Shown piece after piece: positions 41,226 to 53,319 of a DNA stretch of 64,000 nucleotides. The notes below the pieces were generated by a model, which worked only from the letters and a program-made list of their open reading frames with translations, ran no database searches and had not been told where the DNA came from. Each line of letters begins with the position of its first letter. The first letter of the stretch is position 1. A program made the position numbers and the translations under genes. The DNA comes from Molossus alvarezi (Eukaryota > Chordata > Mammalia > Chiroptera > Molossidae): NCBI GenBank assembly GCA_037176705.1, contig CM073887.1:86934348-86998347 (forward strand), read 5' to 3'.

Positions 41226-44200
41226 TTAAGATTTTTAAATTTTTAGTTGAATTTATCGGGGTGACACTGGTAATAAAATTATACAGGTTTCAAGTGTATA
41301 ATTCAGTAATACTATATCATCTGTATATTGCTTTGTGTGTTCACCAGCAAAAGTCAAGGCTTCTTTCATCACCCTTTATTCCCCCGTTTACCAACTTCTA
41401 CCTTTCCCACCCCCTTTCTCTGGTGATCACCCATACTATTGTCTTTGTCTATTGGGGGGCTTAAACCCTTCACCTTTTTCACCCATCCCCCAACCCTCTC
41501 CCCCCTGACTCTGTCAGTCTGTTTTCTGTCTCAATGAGTCTGTTTCTATTTTGTATGTTTGTTTACTTTGTTCATTAGATTCCACATATAGGTAAGATCA
41601 TATGGTACTTGTCTTTCTCTGACTGGCTTATTTCTCTTAGCATAACACTGTCCAGGTCCATCCATGCTGTCAAAAAAGGTAAGATTTCCTTCTGTTTTAG
41701 TACTCCATTTTGTAAATATACCACAGCTTTTTTATCCACTCATCTGCTGATGGGCACTTGGGCTGCTTCCAAATCTTGCCTATTATAAGTAACACTGCAG
41801 TGAACACAGGGGTGAATATATTCTTTCAAATTAGTGTTTCAGGTCTCTTCGGATATATTACCAGAATTGGAATTACTGGGTCATAAGGAAGTTTTATTTT
41901 TAATTTTTTGAGGAAACCTTATATTGTTTTCTACAGTGGCTGCAGCATTCTACACTCCCACCAACAGCGCACAGGAGTTCACTTTTCCTCACATGCTTGG
42001 CAACACTTACTGTTTGCAGATTTATTGATGATAGCCATTGTGATAGGAGTGAGGTGATAGATATCTCATTGTGGTTTCAACTTGCACTGCTCTTGGAGAA
42101 GTGTCCATTAAAGTCCTTTGCCCATTTTCTAATTGGATCATTTGTTTTTGTGGTTTTTTTTTTTTGGTGTTGAATTTTATAGGTTCTTTATAAATTCAGG
42201 CTATTGATGCCTTATCAGATGTATCATTGGCAAATATGTGCTCCCATTCAGTGGGTTGTCTTTTCATTTTGTTGATGGTTTCCTTTGCTGTTCAAAATCT
42301 TTTTAGTTTGATGTAATCCCATTTGTTTATTGTTTATTTGTTTGTTTTCGTTGCCCAAGGAGATATATCAGAAAAAAATATTGCTATGAGAAATGTTCAA
42401 GATTTTATAGCCTGTGTTTTCTTCCAGGGTTTATATGGTTTCAAGTCTAACATTTAAGTCCTTAATCCTTGAGTATATTCTTGTTATGGTGTAAGAAGAA
42501 GCTCTACTTCCATTTTTTGCACATATCTGCCTAATTTTCTCAACACCATTTCTTTGGATAGACTATCTTTACTGTACTGTATGTTCTTGCCTCCTTTGTC
42601 AAATATAAATTAAGCATAAAGCATGGGTTTACTTCTGGGCTCTCTATTCTGTTCCATTTACATTTAAAGTGATTATTGATAGGTATGTTTTTATTGCTGT
42701 TTTATTCTCTATTACAATGTGCCTCTGTTTTTGTTTTTTCTTCTTTTTCTTCTTAAATAACACCCTTTAACATGTCTAACATGTCTTGTAATACTGGTTT
42801 TGTGGTGATGGACTCTTTTAGTTTTTTCTTATCTGGGAAGACCTTTATTTTTCTTTCAATATTAAATGATGGCCTTGAAAGATAAAATAGTCTTGGTTGT
42901 AGGTCCTTGCTTTTCATCACTCTGAATATTGCATGGCAGTCCCTCTGGCTTGCAATGTTTCTTTGGAGAAATCAGCTGACAGTCTTATAGTAGCTCCCTT
43001 GTAGGTAACTAACTGTCTTTCTTTTACTGCTTTGAAGATTATTTCTTTGTCTATAACCTTTGCCATTATAATTGTGATGTGTTTGGCCCTTTTGGGGTTC
43101 TCTGCCTTGTTTGGGACTCTCTGCCCTTCCAGGACTATGTGTCTTTTTCCTTGACCAGCTTAAGGAAGTTTTTAGTGATCATTTGTTCAAATAAGTTCTT
43201 GACCCCCTTGCTCTCTTTTTTCTCCTTCTGGTACCCCTATGATGTGTATGTTGTTACACTTAACACTGTCCAAATATCTATTAAACTAGCATCACTATTT
43301 TAAATCCTTTTTTTTCCCCTTGTGCTGATTGAGTGTTTTCTGCTACCTGTCTTCTCAATCACTGATTTGATCTTCTGTTTCAACCAACCTCCTGTTTATT
43401 CTTACTAGTATATTAGTACATTCTTCATTTCAGATATTATATTCTTCATTTCTGACTGGCTCTTTTTTATGGTTTCTATGTCCTTTTCTATGCTTTCAAA
43501 GTTCTCACTAAGTTCCTTGAAGTTCTCACTAAGTTCCTTGACCATCCTTATAATCATTTTTTTTTTAACTCTATACTTAGGTAATTGCTTGCTTTCATTT
43601 TATTTAGCTTTTTCTGGCAATTACTCTTATTCTTTCATTTGGGACATGTTTCTTTGCCCCCCGCCCCCTTGATACCTCTCTGTGTTTGTTTCTATGTATT
43701 AAATAGATCTGCTATGTCTCTCAGTCTTGGTAGGGTGGCATTATGTAATAGGTGTCCTGTGGAACCCAGTGATGCACTCTTCTTTGTCACCTGAACTGGG
43801 TGTTCCAGAAATCTCTCTTGTGTGAGTTCTATGAACCTTTCTGTTGTAACTGAGTCATGATTACTATTGGCCCAGTTGTGTGTGGGGTCAACCCTCGGGC
43901 TAGCTGACTGTGATGAACAACCCCAACTACAGTGTATGAGCTGCTGTGCAGCTGCTAACCCTAGGAAGCAGAATTTGCATCAGCAGGGTCTGCTTCCTGC
44001 CTACATCTCCCTTTGGATATGCCACTTGTGAAGCTAATTGGAACCTGACTTGATGTTGTCTGAAGCTGGCAGCTGAGTGTGTTTGTTCTGGGACCTTTTG
44101 GGTGGGATTCTGGTGCAGGTCAGTGTCAGATACTGTCTGGAGTTAAAAAGTAATCTGCTGTTTGTGGCTGCCTCTGCTGAAATTTGGATATGCATAGGAA

Positions 44201-45752
44201 GAACTAAGCTGTGCACCAAGGTGGCTTCCAACAGCACCAGGCCCAGGGGAAGGTCAGAAAACGTCCCAAGGCACTCCAATATCTACCTCCACCTGTCTTT
44301 GCCTGTCAGCTCCCTGTTAGACTCAATTACTGAGAGAGCTTCTGGCAGTAATTGAGGTGCATGAGGTAGATTTTCAGTGAGTCACCAGGTAGGGGCGTGT
44401 GATGTTTACTAGATTGATACAGGATCACACTCAGCACCAGTGCTGGATCTGAGGCCACTCAGCAATAGTCCCAGGGTATACCAGATCTAGCTTCCCCTTG
44501 CTGGGTGCCTGCAGATCTTTGTGGTGGGGCAGGGCCTCGGAGAGTCAGCAGAGTGAGGTCATCAGAGTTTATCAGGGCCAAACAGACCAAGATTTGGCCA
44601 TGTGAAGGGAGGGCTCTGCATTAGTCAGGCATATGTAAGAAAAAATATTCTGTCCTAGAGCCATACAAGTCATTCTGTCCCATATTCTATGGGGAAACCA
44701 AACTCAGCAGGGCAGGGCCACCAGGAATCAGGAGGGTGGGGCTAGTGGATCTCCTGAGAGGAAGAGACACTGGTCAGGCTTGGGGGAAGGTGGAGGAGTG
44801 GCTACCATGGCAGAGCTCATAACTCAGTCTGTCCCAGTTTCTGCCCCGTCCTTCTAGGGAGCACATGTTTGGCAGGGTAGGGCTACCAGAAGCCCAGAAG
44901 AAGGGGCTAACAGATCCTTCATGAGGTGGAGACACTAGTCAGATTCACAGAAAAGTGGGAGTAATGGTTCTGGCCCCAAAGTCATACAACTCAGTCACTG
45001 ACACCTACTGAATCTGCCCAGACCTCTACACCATTGCCTAGACAGCTACTCCTCAGCAGGGAACAAGGTCTTCAGGGTGGAAAGACAAGGAGTCTAGAGG
45101 GAGGTGCTATTGGATTCCTCCAGGCTGATGCCATAAGGAGGATAGTGCTCCACCAAAAAAATATGGCATCTGAGGTTGGGAGAGGGACTCAGCACAGGGA
45201 TCCTGGCACTCACCCCTTCAGCTCTCTCCTTTGAGCCACCAATCCCAGTCTCTTCTCACAGGACTCTAGTCCACTCCACTCTCCCTCTTCTGGAGCCCAA
45301 AGTGCATGGCTTTGAATGAGATTTTGTGCAGTGGCCCTTTAAAAGGGTGCTCGTGTCACTAGCAGACTCACGTATCTTCTTTGGGTACAGAATCCTTGCT
45401 ACTTTTCATAGCCAGATGTTATGTGGGTGCTTCTTCCCATCTCTCACACTCTGAGCTGGGGAGCCTGGCATGTGGTTGAAACCCCCAAACTCCTCTGGGA
45501 GAACCTTTTCAGCTGAGATATCCCTCCAGCATCTTAGCTGCAGCATGTGGGAATGAGACCACCCCTTTCTGCATCTTCACCCTTCCTACCAGTCTCGATG
45601 TGGCTTCTTCTGCAAATCCTTGATTATAAAACTTCTGTTCAGCTAGTCTTCAGTTGGTTATTCAGGTTGATTGTTCTATAATTTAGCTGTAATTCCAGTT
45701 TGGTCCTGGAAGGTGGTGGGTGTAACTTTCACCTACTCTGCCACCATCATTG
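41226..45752 (-). mobile_element. L1 copy F, older lineage, internally deleted
   Basis: On the minus strand it has a 5' UTR (45752 to about 43650, starting GGTGGCAGAGTAGGTG), ORF1, a spacer, then only the C-terminal third of ORF2 (about 42660 to 41600) and a 3' UTR of an older type (ending near TTGAATTTATCGGGGTGACAC). The junction at about 42655-42660 omits about 2.6 kb compared with copy B. Its 5' UTR and ORF1 differ from copies B to E and resemble the half-L1 at 51179. Confidence 0.88.
42740..43647 (-). pseudogene. L1 ORF1 of copy F, broken
   Basis: RNA-binding ORF1 in reverse orientation. The start is near 43647 (ATGTCCCAAATGAAAGAA). A tandem 21-bp duplication in the coiled coil (43500-43540) is shared in kind with the half-L1 ORF1. 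The RNA-recognition region is near 43190-43260 and the C-terminal part runs to about 42740. Stops and frameshifts throughout. Confidence 0.8.
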
Positions 45753-46087
45753 ATTGATTTTGAATCTTGTCTGTAAATATTGTGGTTTTGATGAAGGAAA
45801 AACTTCTTCCATGAAAATTGTTGGGGAAAAGAGGGTTGGGTAGAGGAGGAAGAGAGGATGGGGCAGGTGGGAGATGGTGTTGGAAAAAATTAATTGAAAT
45901 AAGAAAAAAATTAAACAAAATTTGTAACTGCAAGCTGGTTCTCACAAGGATTTGGAAACCCTAATGAACTTCACCTTTTTGGCCCAGAGAACTCCAAGTC
46001 AAGTTTTATATTTAACCTGGTTACACAAACACAGATTTTCTCTGGAGGCTATACCCTCAACTCAGGCTTCAAAGAAATCCAGTAGGA
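45753..46087. other. Flanking DNA, no gene seen
   Basis: G-rich then A-rich sequence. The last 17 bases are the left target duplication of the following SINE. Confidence 0.5.
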
Positions 46088-46339
46088 GCCCTGACCAGTT
46101 TGGCTCAGTGGTTAGAGTGTTAGCCTGCGGACCAGAGAGTCCCAGGTTCGGTTCCCACTAAGGGAACCTCAGTGGCAGTTTGTCCCCGGCCCTGGTTGGG
46201 GTTGTGTGGGTGGCAACCACTCGATATGTCTCTTTCACATTGATGTTTCTCTCTCTCTCTTCCTCCCTCTCTCCCTCCCGCTCTAACTGAAGATAGCAAA
46301 AATGTCCTCAGGTGAGGATTAAAAAAAAGAAAGAAAAAA
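46088..46339 (+). mobile_element. Ves SINE with perfect 17-bp target duplication
   Basis: Complete Ves with a TCCTCAGGTGAGGATT 3' segment and a long A-rich tail. AAAGAAATCCAGTAGGA is identical on both sides (46071-46087 and 46340-46356). It lacks a few bases after CTAAGGG compared with other copies. Confidence 0.97.
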
Positions 46340-46374
46340 AAAGAAATCCAGTAGGAAAAGATTGAACACATGAA

Positions 46375-46376
<2 letters not shown>

Positions 46377-46446
<70 letters not shown>
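46377..46446. repeat. (CT)n(CA)n compound microsatellite
   Basis: About 17 CT units followed by about 18 CA units. Confidence 0.97.
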
Positions 46447-46450
<4 letters not shown>

Positions 46451-46710
46451 CCAATCACCAAATACATGGAGAAACAAGCAACTATAAATGAGAGTTAATT
46501 AGAAACAACCAATTGCAGAATGAGGAGAGAGAAAGCAAATATTCAAGGCAAAAAAATATATGTTATGATTTGTTCTCTGATCCATTGGTTATTTAAAAGT
46601 GTATTAATTTACACAAATTTGTGAATTTTCCAGTTTTACCTTTGTTATTGATTTTTCATTTATCCCGTTGTGGTCAGAGAAATACTTTGTATGTTACATA
46701 TCTTTTAAAA

Positions 46711-46916
46711 AATATGTTTTTATTGATTTTTCAGAAAGAGGAGGGGAGAGTGGGACAGAAACATCAATGTGAGAGAGAAACACCGATTGCTGCCTCCTGC
46801 ATGCCCCCCACTGGGGATTGTGCCCTCAATCTGGACATGCGCCCTGACCTGAAATTGAACTGGGACTCTCAGTCCTTGGGACATTGCTCAATCAACTGAG
46901 CCACACAGGCCAGGCA
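46711..46916 (-). mobile_element. Short Ves-type SINE, minus strand, in old L1
   Basis: Reverse short-type SINE with a perfect 13-bp target duplication ATATCTTTTAAAA (46698-46710 and 46917-46929). Confidence 0.92.
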
Positions 46917-47275
46917 ATATCTTTTAAAAGCTGTTAAAACAAATTTTGACCTAGCATGTGGTCTATTCTGGGAAATAGTCCATGTGCATTTGAGAAGAAT
47001 GCATACACCGTTGTTGGATTGAGTGTTCTGCATTTCTCTCTTAGACTAGTTGGTTTATTGTGTTAAGTCCTTTATTTCCTTCCGTATATTCTGTTTTTTT
47101 TCTATCCATATTGAGAGTAGAATATTGAAGTCTCCAACTATTATTGTAGAATTGATTATTTCTTTCTTTAATTCTCAGTTTTCTCTTCATATGCTTTGAT
47201 GGTTTATTATTAGGTGCATAAACGTTTATAATTGTTATATCTTCTTGCTATTTTGATTTTTTAAATATTTAATGT

Positions 47276-47488
47276 TTGCCCAGCCAGTGGTTGAACATCG
47301 ACCCATGCACGAAGAGGTCGCCAGTTCAATTCTCAGTCAGGGCACATACATGCCCAGGTTGTGGGTCTGATCCCCTGTGGGGGGCATGCAAGAGGTGGCC
47401 AGTTGATGTTCTCTCTCATCAATGTTTCTATTTCTCTCTCCCTCTCCCTTTCTCTCTCTAAAATCAATAAAGAAAAAAAATTAAAAAT
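47276..47488 (+). mobile_element. Short Ves-type SINE in old L1
   Basis: tRNA-like head (partly truncated), CCAGTTCAATTCTC box B, CT-rich body and AATCAATAAAGAAAAA tail. Target duplication ATATTTAATGT (47265-47275 and 47489-47499). Confidence 0.92.
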
Positions 47489-48318
47489 ATATTTAATGTC
47501 CTTTGTCTCTTGTGAACTTTTTGACTTAATATGTATGTTCGATGATATTATAGACATCCCTGCTATTCTTTCATTACTCTTTTCATGAAATATTTTACTC
47601 TATTCTTTACTTTCAATCTATTTGAGTCTTTGAATCTAAAGTGACTGTCTTACAGACAGAATATAGTTGGATCTTTAAACATATTTTTTCCTGCCAATCT
47701 CTGTCTTTTGTTTATAGACTTTAATCCATTTACATTTAAAACAATTACTAATAAGGAAGAATTTTTAATATTATCATTTGTTTCTGTGAGCCTTATAGCT
47801 CTTTGTCTCTCATTCCTTGTGTTACTATTTTCTTTTGATTTAGTTGATTTTTTGTAGTGAAACATTTAAGTTCCTTTCTTATTTTCTTTTGTATATATTC
47901 TATAGCTATTTTCTTTGTGGTTACCATGAAGATTACATTTAACAACAATGGCCAATGGTCTTTTAGTCTGCATTCTTTATCAGCAGCGGCAATCAGAGTA
48001 CAGATCCCCCAAATTTGGAGGACAGTATACTCTTTGCTCACCTTGACTCCCACAAGTTTTGTGCAAGCCGCTCCAGGAACACAGGTATAGCTGACTGCCA
48101 TGGATTTGGGCTGGGGTAGCTGCTACAGGGCTGAAGTAAAATCATTTAAAATTAAGCATAATTTACTATCCAGTCTTTTCCCTGGAAGTTGCATGTCTTT
48201 AATGGACTCCAGAGTTACAAAATTCTGGATTCCAGATTCTGTTAGTTTAATTACTGTCTGGGTGCTTCCAACTTGCCATCTTCCTAGAATAATTTCTTGA
48301 TACAAATCTTTAGAGGAA

Positions 48319-48581
48319 GCCCTGACCGGTTTGGCTTAGCAGTTAGAGCATCGACCTGCAGACCAGAGAGTCCTAGGTTGGGTTCGCTCTAAGAGCACGT
48401 ACCTCGGTTGCAGTTTGTCCCCTGCCCCATTTGGGGTCGTTTGGGTGGCGACCACTTGATGTGTCCCTTTCATGTCATTGTTTCTCTCTCTCTCTTCTCC
48501 CCTCTCTTTCTCCCACTCTATCTGAAAATACATGCAAAAAAATAAATAAATGTCCTCAGGTGAGGATAAAAAAAATAAAAC
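48319..48581 (+). mobile_element. Ves SINE
   Basis: Complete Ves with a GTCCTCAGGTGAGGAT 3' segment. Perfect 11-bp target duplication CTTTAGAGGAA (48308-48318 and 48582-48592). Confidence 0.95.
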
Positions 48582-48593
48582 CTTTAGAGGAAG

Positions 48594-49029
48594 AAATTAT
48601 ATCCAATACTTATAAGTGGTATATATTTCAATACATTTCTAGACAGAGGCATTTTTTTCCTTCCTCTTCTGTCCAATACCTGCTAACTTTCACTAGATCA
48701 TTTGTATTTATGATAGCTAGAGCAAAACTGAGAATATGATAGGACATTTAAGATCCTTAGGGGAGGGAGGGAGGGAGAGGAGGATAGAGGAAAACAAAGA
48801 GAGAGTATATATAAGGCACAAATATAAGGAATATTTTTAGTGTAGCCCAGGAAGCTTTATACAATATAATCTCTACTTGCTCACATTGATTTCTTGTCAA
48901 TGATGTTTTTGATAGCCATTAAATATATTTTGGAGTATTTCTCCTTGTACACTATGCTCGCAAAACCCTACTACTTGCATTTAAATGAACAAACACACCA
49001 CTTTACTTTTTTTCATGTCTTCTTGCTTA
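48594..49029. other. Unassigned DNA, no gene seen
   Basis: Purine-rich GGGA patch near 48760-48790. Otherwise nothing recognised. Confidence 0.5.
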
Positions 49030-49345
49030 CAGATTTGTTATTCCCTGTGTGTATAATATTACAGTTCTCCATGACCACTCGGCACATTCCTGTGCATTCT
49101 TCAAGACAGCACAAACATTGTTCTGAACATGAGCCTACATCTCCTTCATTTTCCATGCAAGCACAGCTAGAAATTCTTTCTTCTGCTTTTATTTTCCAGC
49201 ATTTGTTCATGCTTCTCTTGCTTCATCATCTCCCTGCAGAGGTGATTATTGGTTTGCCCATCTGTCTTTTAGATTGAGAGAGTATTCTTGAGGGAGAGGT
49301 TCTGTCTTATTCATATCAGCTCTCTGATCAGAAAGTGGTAAGTTC
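49030..49345 (+). mobile_element. L2-like LINE 3' end, ancient
   Basis: CCTGTGCATTCTTCAAGACAG, then TTAGATTGAGAGAGTATTCT, GGTTCTGTCTTATTCATATC and AGTTCAATAAATAG follow the 3' end of L2. An open frame of 127 codons crossing this stretch is not credible as a gene. Confidence 0.55.
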
Positions 49346-51164
49346 AATAAATAGTAAAAAAGAGAGAATTGGTAACTCCCTTTTCTATATTACTAAGGAA
49401 CCAGGATGTTTGGAAAATAAAAACATCATAAAAATAAAATAAAAAAATAAGAATATAAAGCTATTGTTATAAAGAATAGCAATTAAAAAATTATTAAGCA
49501 CATTTGGAAAAAAATTGTCAATTATAAGAATTAGGAGATAAAATGATTTCCTATGTAATTCCACATTAACCAAAATATAAAATAAATCAGACTTTCCTTG
49601 CCCAAATAATCAGGAGACTCGGGTTATAGTCATTCACTAGCTATGTAATTTTAACAAAAGCTTTCATTCTTGGACTCTATTTTCTCAGTCATAGAATTAG
49701 GGAATCAAATTAAGTCTTCTGCTAGATGAAAATCCTGTTAACTGGACCATTTCCCCAGCTTCCAAGAAACTGAGCTAAACTCTGATTGCTGCCCTTGCCG
49801 ACAGCTGATGACAACAGAGGTTTACAAGTGCACTTTAAATTCCCCTGTGAGCTGAGTTCCAGAAGAGGAGAGCACACTGGATGTTCCCAGGTTGAGAAAA
49901 ATAAGTGCTTTTTGTTACTACTGGAGAATGCTCTCTGGAGATTCTTTAGACTACCTTTGTAGTTTATGAAATCAATATATTACCATTTTTTTAGAAGCAA
50001 CTCTTATGGAATGACAGTGGAAGACAAGTTAACTTACTGTGAGTAAAAGTCAAGAGTCAGCAGGGATGGATTTAATAACTGAGGCCACAGTGGCAGGCAT
50101 GAAAGGACACCTGGCCAGTAATTTATTGACATCTTCATGCGGTATTGAAGCAGATAGTGGTAATGAATCTGGAAAAAGAATTGGGCTTGAAGAAGAAAAA
50201 TTTCTCTAAGTGTGGACAGAATAAAAGGGTGAGACAATGGAAGGATATTTCTTAGACTAATTGGGCACTTTAGAAATAGAAAGTTTTGTCTTTCTAATTG
50301 TGAATATGGGTGTGTGACAGCAAGAATTCTAGAGTCTTAGTCTATAGAAAGTGCAGAAGAGCATATATCATTGGAGTATTTTGAAATTAGGAGTTCAAAT
50401 ACCACAGGGAAAGTGATTTGCCCTTAATATTTTATGACATGATAGTTTAGTGAGGTTTAATTTTGCCTTTTGGCTACAAGAAAGATTTCATCGTCAGGGA
50501 AGAATTTCTAGTGAGAAGTATTTATTTTTAATTCTTAAAAGTGAAATATTAACAATAAGAGGTGAGCTATTTAAGCAACTTAGAAAAGAGGCTGGAGGTA
50601 TGAATTTATAGCACTGGAAAAAGACGCAGATAAAGGTTTTCATGACCTTTAGTCTGTCACCAATAAATATAGTATCATCTCTCCTGATAAAGTGTAATAC
50701 ACTCCAGAGACAGACTTTCATGCTTGAAAGTCTTTTGCTCAAGGCAGAAAAATGAGTTCCAGTATACATAACTCACTAATTACTAATTGATAATATGGAT
50801 GTTCTTAGACAATAGAAAATGCTATTCTGGAGTTCTGAGGCCAAGGGGAGTGCTTGAGCATATAGAGAAGCAGAAGCCCTACGATGATGGGCATTCAAGT
50901 AGTTTAAGAAAATCAGTAGAGAGAAAACATGTAGGCAAGATTACAGGTGAGAACTGAGTGATTAACAGGGGCCCACTTTTCTTTAGGTAGTCATGGTAAC
51001 TGCAGAGGCTAACCCAGCAGGTTAGAATTCACACATTCCCCTCTGATTCCCTGTATAACACCCTCCATCTGCATCCACTTCAGGAAGATCAGATGGGTTT
51101 ATCCGTAGTGCTGAGCTCTATCCTGCCATTTTTCCAGTTAACCGAAATCCCTTTGACAAGGTAT
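49346..51164. other. Long stretch without recognised genes or repeats
   Basis: AT-rich with frames of at most 91 codons. Nothing recognised. Confidence 0.45.
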
Positions 51165-51178
51165 AAAACCTTAATTGC

Positions 51179-53305
51179 CTAGATTTCCAGTCAAGATGGC
51201 AGTGTAGGTAAACGCAGTATTGTGTCCTCCCACAACCACATCAAAGTTACAACTAAATTGCAGAACAATCATCATTCAAAACCGCCTGAAATCAAGCTGA
51301 ATGGAAGTCCTACAACTACGGAATTAAAGAAGCAACTGCATCAAGACTGGTAGGAGGGGCGGAGGCAGACGGGCTGGTCCCATACCCACATGTGGCGAAT
51401 AAAAATCAGGGACACCTCGGCTGGGAAGTCCTCTCTAAGGACTGAGGGGACTCCATCCCACACCAGGCATCCAGCTCAGGGTTCCAGTGCCAAGAAGAGA
51501 AGTCCCCATAACTTCTGGCTGGAAAAACCAGCGGGAACTAAGGCTCAGGGAGGTTGAGGTGGCTGGAGCCCCAGGCATCTCCTCTTAAAGGGCCCATTCA
51601 TGGACATATTAAACTTGCTCCCTCTAATCTTGGAGGGGAGGCAGCTCGAGGGGCACCAGAGACGTACAGGGAAAAACTGATCTGTTTAGCATTGGAGTGA
51701 GGGCTGGAGAGGGGGCTTTCTGTCACAGGTTTTTGTTCCTTTGGTGAGCCCTTCCCTGGGGCAGCAAATAGCCTCCATATCTGGGACTCCAGCAACCTGG
51801 CTCACACTGGTAGCCCCATTCTGGTGATTCCCTGAGGCCCTGTCCCACCCAACTTTCAGGCCCACCCAAGCTGTTACCAGTTGCTTAACCATAGGATTGG
51901 TCTGTCTTGGATCCTGCTTCAGGTTATCCTAAATTCTTTCAAACAAGCAGCATCTGGTCTCAGATAGCCCCATACCTCTCGTTAAGTAATACACAGAAAC
52001 AAACACAGAGAGGCAGCCAAAATGAGGAGACAAATGAAAGAACAGAACAAAACTCCAGGAAAAGAACTAAGTGAAATGGAGATAAGCAACCTAACAGATG
52101 CTGAGTTCAAAATACTTCTTATAAGGATGCTCAATGAACTTAGTGAGAACCTCAGTGAACTTAGTGAGGGCCTCAAGAGCATTAAAAAGGACCAGTCAGA
52201 AATGAAGGATGCACAGTCAGAAATGAAGGAGGCACTAACTGAAATAAAGAATAATTTACACAGATTCAATAGCAGAGTAGTTAAAGCCAAGAAGCAAACC
52301 ATCGATTTGAAATAAAAGGAAGCAAAAAACACCCAACAGAACAGCAAAAAGAAAAAAGAAGTCAAAAACATGAGGAGAGTGTAAGGAGCCTCTGGGACAA
52401 CTTCAAGCGTGCCAACATTCGCATCTTGGGGGTGCCAGAAGGAGAAAAGGGAGAACAAGAAATCAAAAACCTGTTTGAAACAATAATGGCAGAAAACTTC
52501 CCTAACTTGGTGAAGAAAACAGAAGACAAGTCCAGGAAGCACAGAGAGTCACAAACAAGATGAACCCCAAGAGGCCCACACCAAGACACACATCATTATC
52601 AAAATGCAAAAGGTTCAAGACAAAGAGACAATTTTAAAAGCAGCAAGAGAATAGCAGTTCATTACCTACAAAGGAGCTCCCATAAGACTGTCAGATGATT
52701 TCTCAAAAGAAACTTTGCAGGCCAGAAGGGAGTACCAAAAAATATTCAGAGTGATGAAAAGCAAGAACCTATAACCAAGATTACTCTATCCTGAAAAGCT
52801 GTCATTTAGAATCGATGGCCATATAAAGAGTTTCCCAAACAAGAAAAAGTTAAAGGAGTTCATCACTACCAAACCGTTATTATATGAAATGTTGAAGGGT
52901 CTTTTTGAAGAAAAAAATAAAATATATGAACAAACAAAATGGCAATGAAAACATATCTACCGACAATGGAATCTACAAACAAAATGAACAGGCAGAACAG
53001 AAACATTCTCATAGATACAGAGACCATTTTGTTGGTTGCCAGATGGGAGGGGGATTGGGGGAATGGGTGAAAAAGGTGAAGGGATTAAGAAGAACAAATT
53101 GGTTGCTACACTGACAAACCTCAAAGAGAAGGGGCTTGGGGGTGGGAAGAAATAAACCAAAGAACTTATATGCATAACCAATGGACACAGACAACAGTGT
53201 GGGTAAAGGCGGGAGGGGGGTGGGATTGGGAAGGAAGGGGTCAATGGGGGGAAAATGAGGAATATCTGTAATACATTCAACAATAAAGATTAAAAATTAA
53301 AAAAA
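51179..53305 (+). mobile_element. Half-L1 (HAL1-type) element, ORF1 only
   Basis: A complete insertion with a perfect 14-bp target duplication AAAACCTTAATTGC (51165-51178 and 53306-53319). It contains a 5' UTR (beginning near CAAGATGGCAG, an YY1-like site at 51192-51202), ORF1, a 3' UTR and an A tail, with no ORF2 sequence at all. That is the structure of HAL1 elements, which depend on L1 enzymes. The 5' UTR and ORF1 resemble L1 copy F. The last 200 bases resemble the 3' UTR of copies B to D. Confidence 0.88.
52021..52900 (+). pseudogene. HAL1-type ORF1, broken
   Basis: An RNA-binding ORF1-type protein. The first 98 codons from the ATG at 52021 are open (MRRQMKEQNKTPGKELSEME). They form a coiled coil with near-repeats (NELSENLSELSEG and DQSEMKDAQSEMKEALTEIK) and end at a stop. 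The RNA-recognition region follows near 52400-52500 (nucleotides matching LGVPEGEKGEQEIKNLFE). The C-terminal part ends with KPLLYEMLKGLF near 52900. Later stops and frameshifts break it. Confidence 0.85.
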
Positions 53306-53319
53306 AAAACCTTAATTGC

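Larger units (their letters stand above)
46570..47960 (-). mobile_element. Ancient L1 fragment (ORF2 endonuclease region)
   Basis: Reverse-strand old L1. CTAGCATGTGGTCTATTCTGG, CATTTGAGAAGAATGCATAC and GTCTCCAACTATTATTGTAG are endonuclease-region landmarks. The minus strand at 47650-47865 still reads IVLNVNGLKSINKRQRLA, the ORF2 start. Two SINEs interrupt it. No function is possible. Confidence 0.8.

Noticed and set aside
41200..45790. Target duplication around L1 copy F
   Set aside because: Only GAATCT is shared near the two ends, too short to rely on, so the element ends are approximate.
48894..49277. 127-codon hydrophobic open frame
   Set aside because: It overlaps an L2-like LINE fragment and its hydrophobicity follows from T-rich composition.
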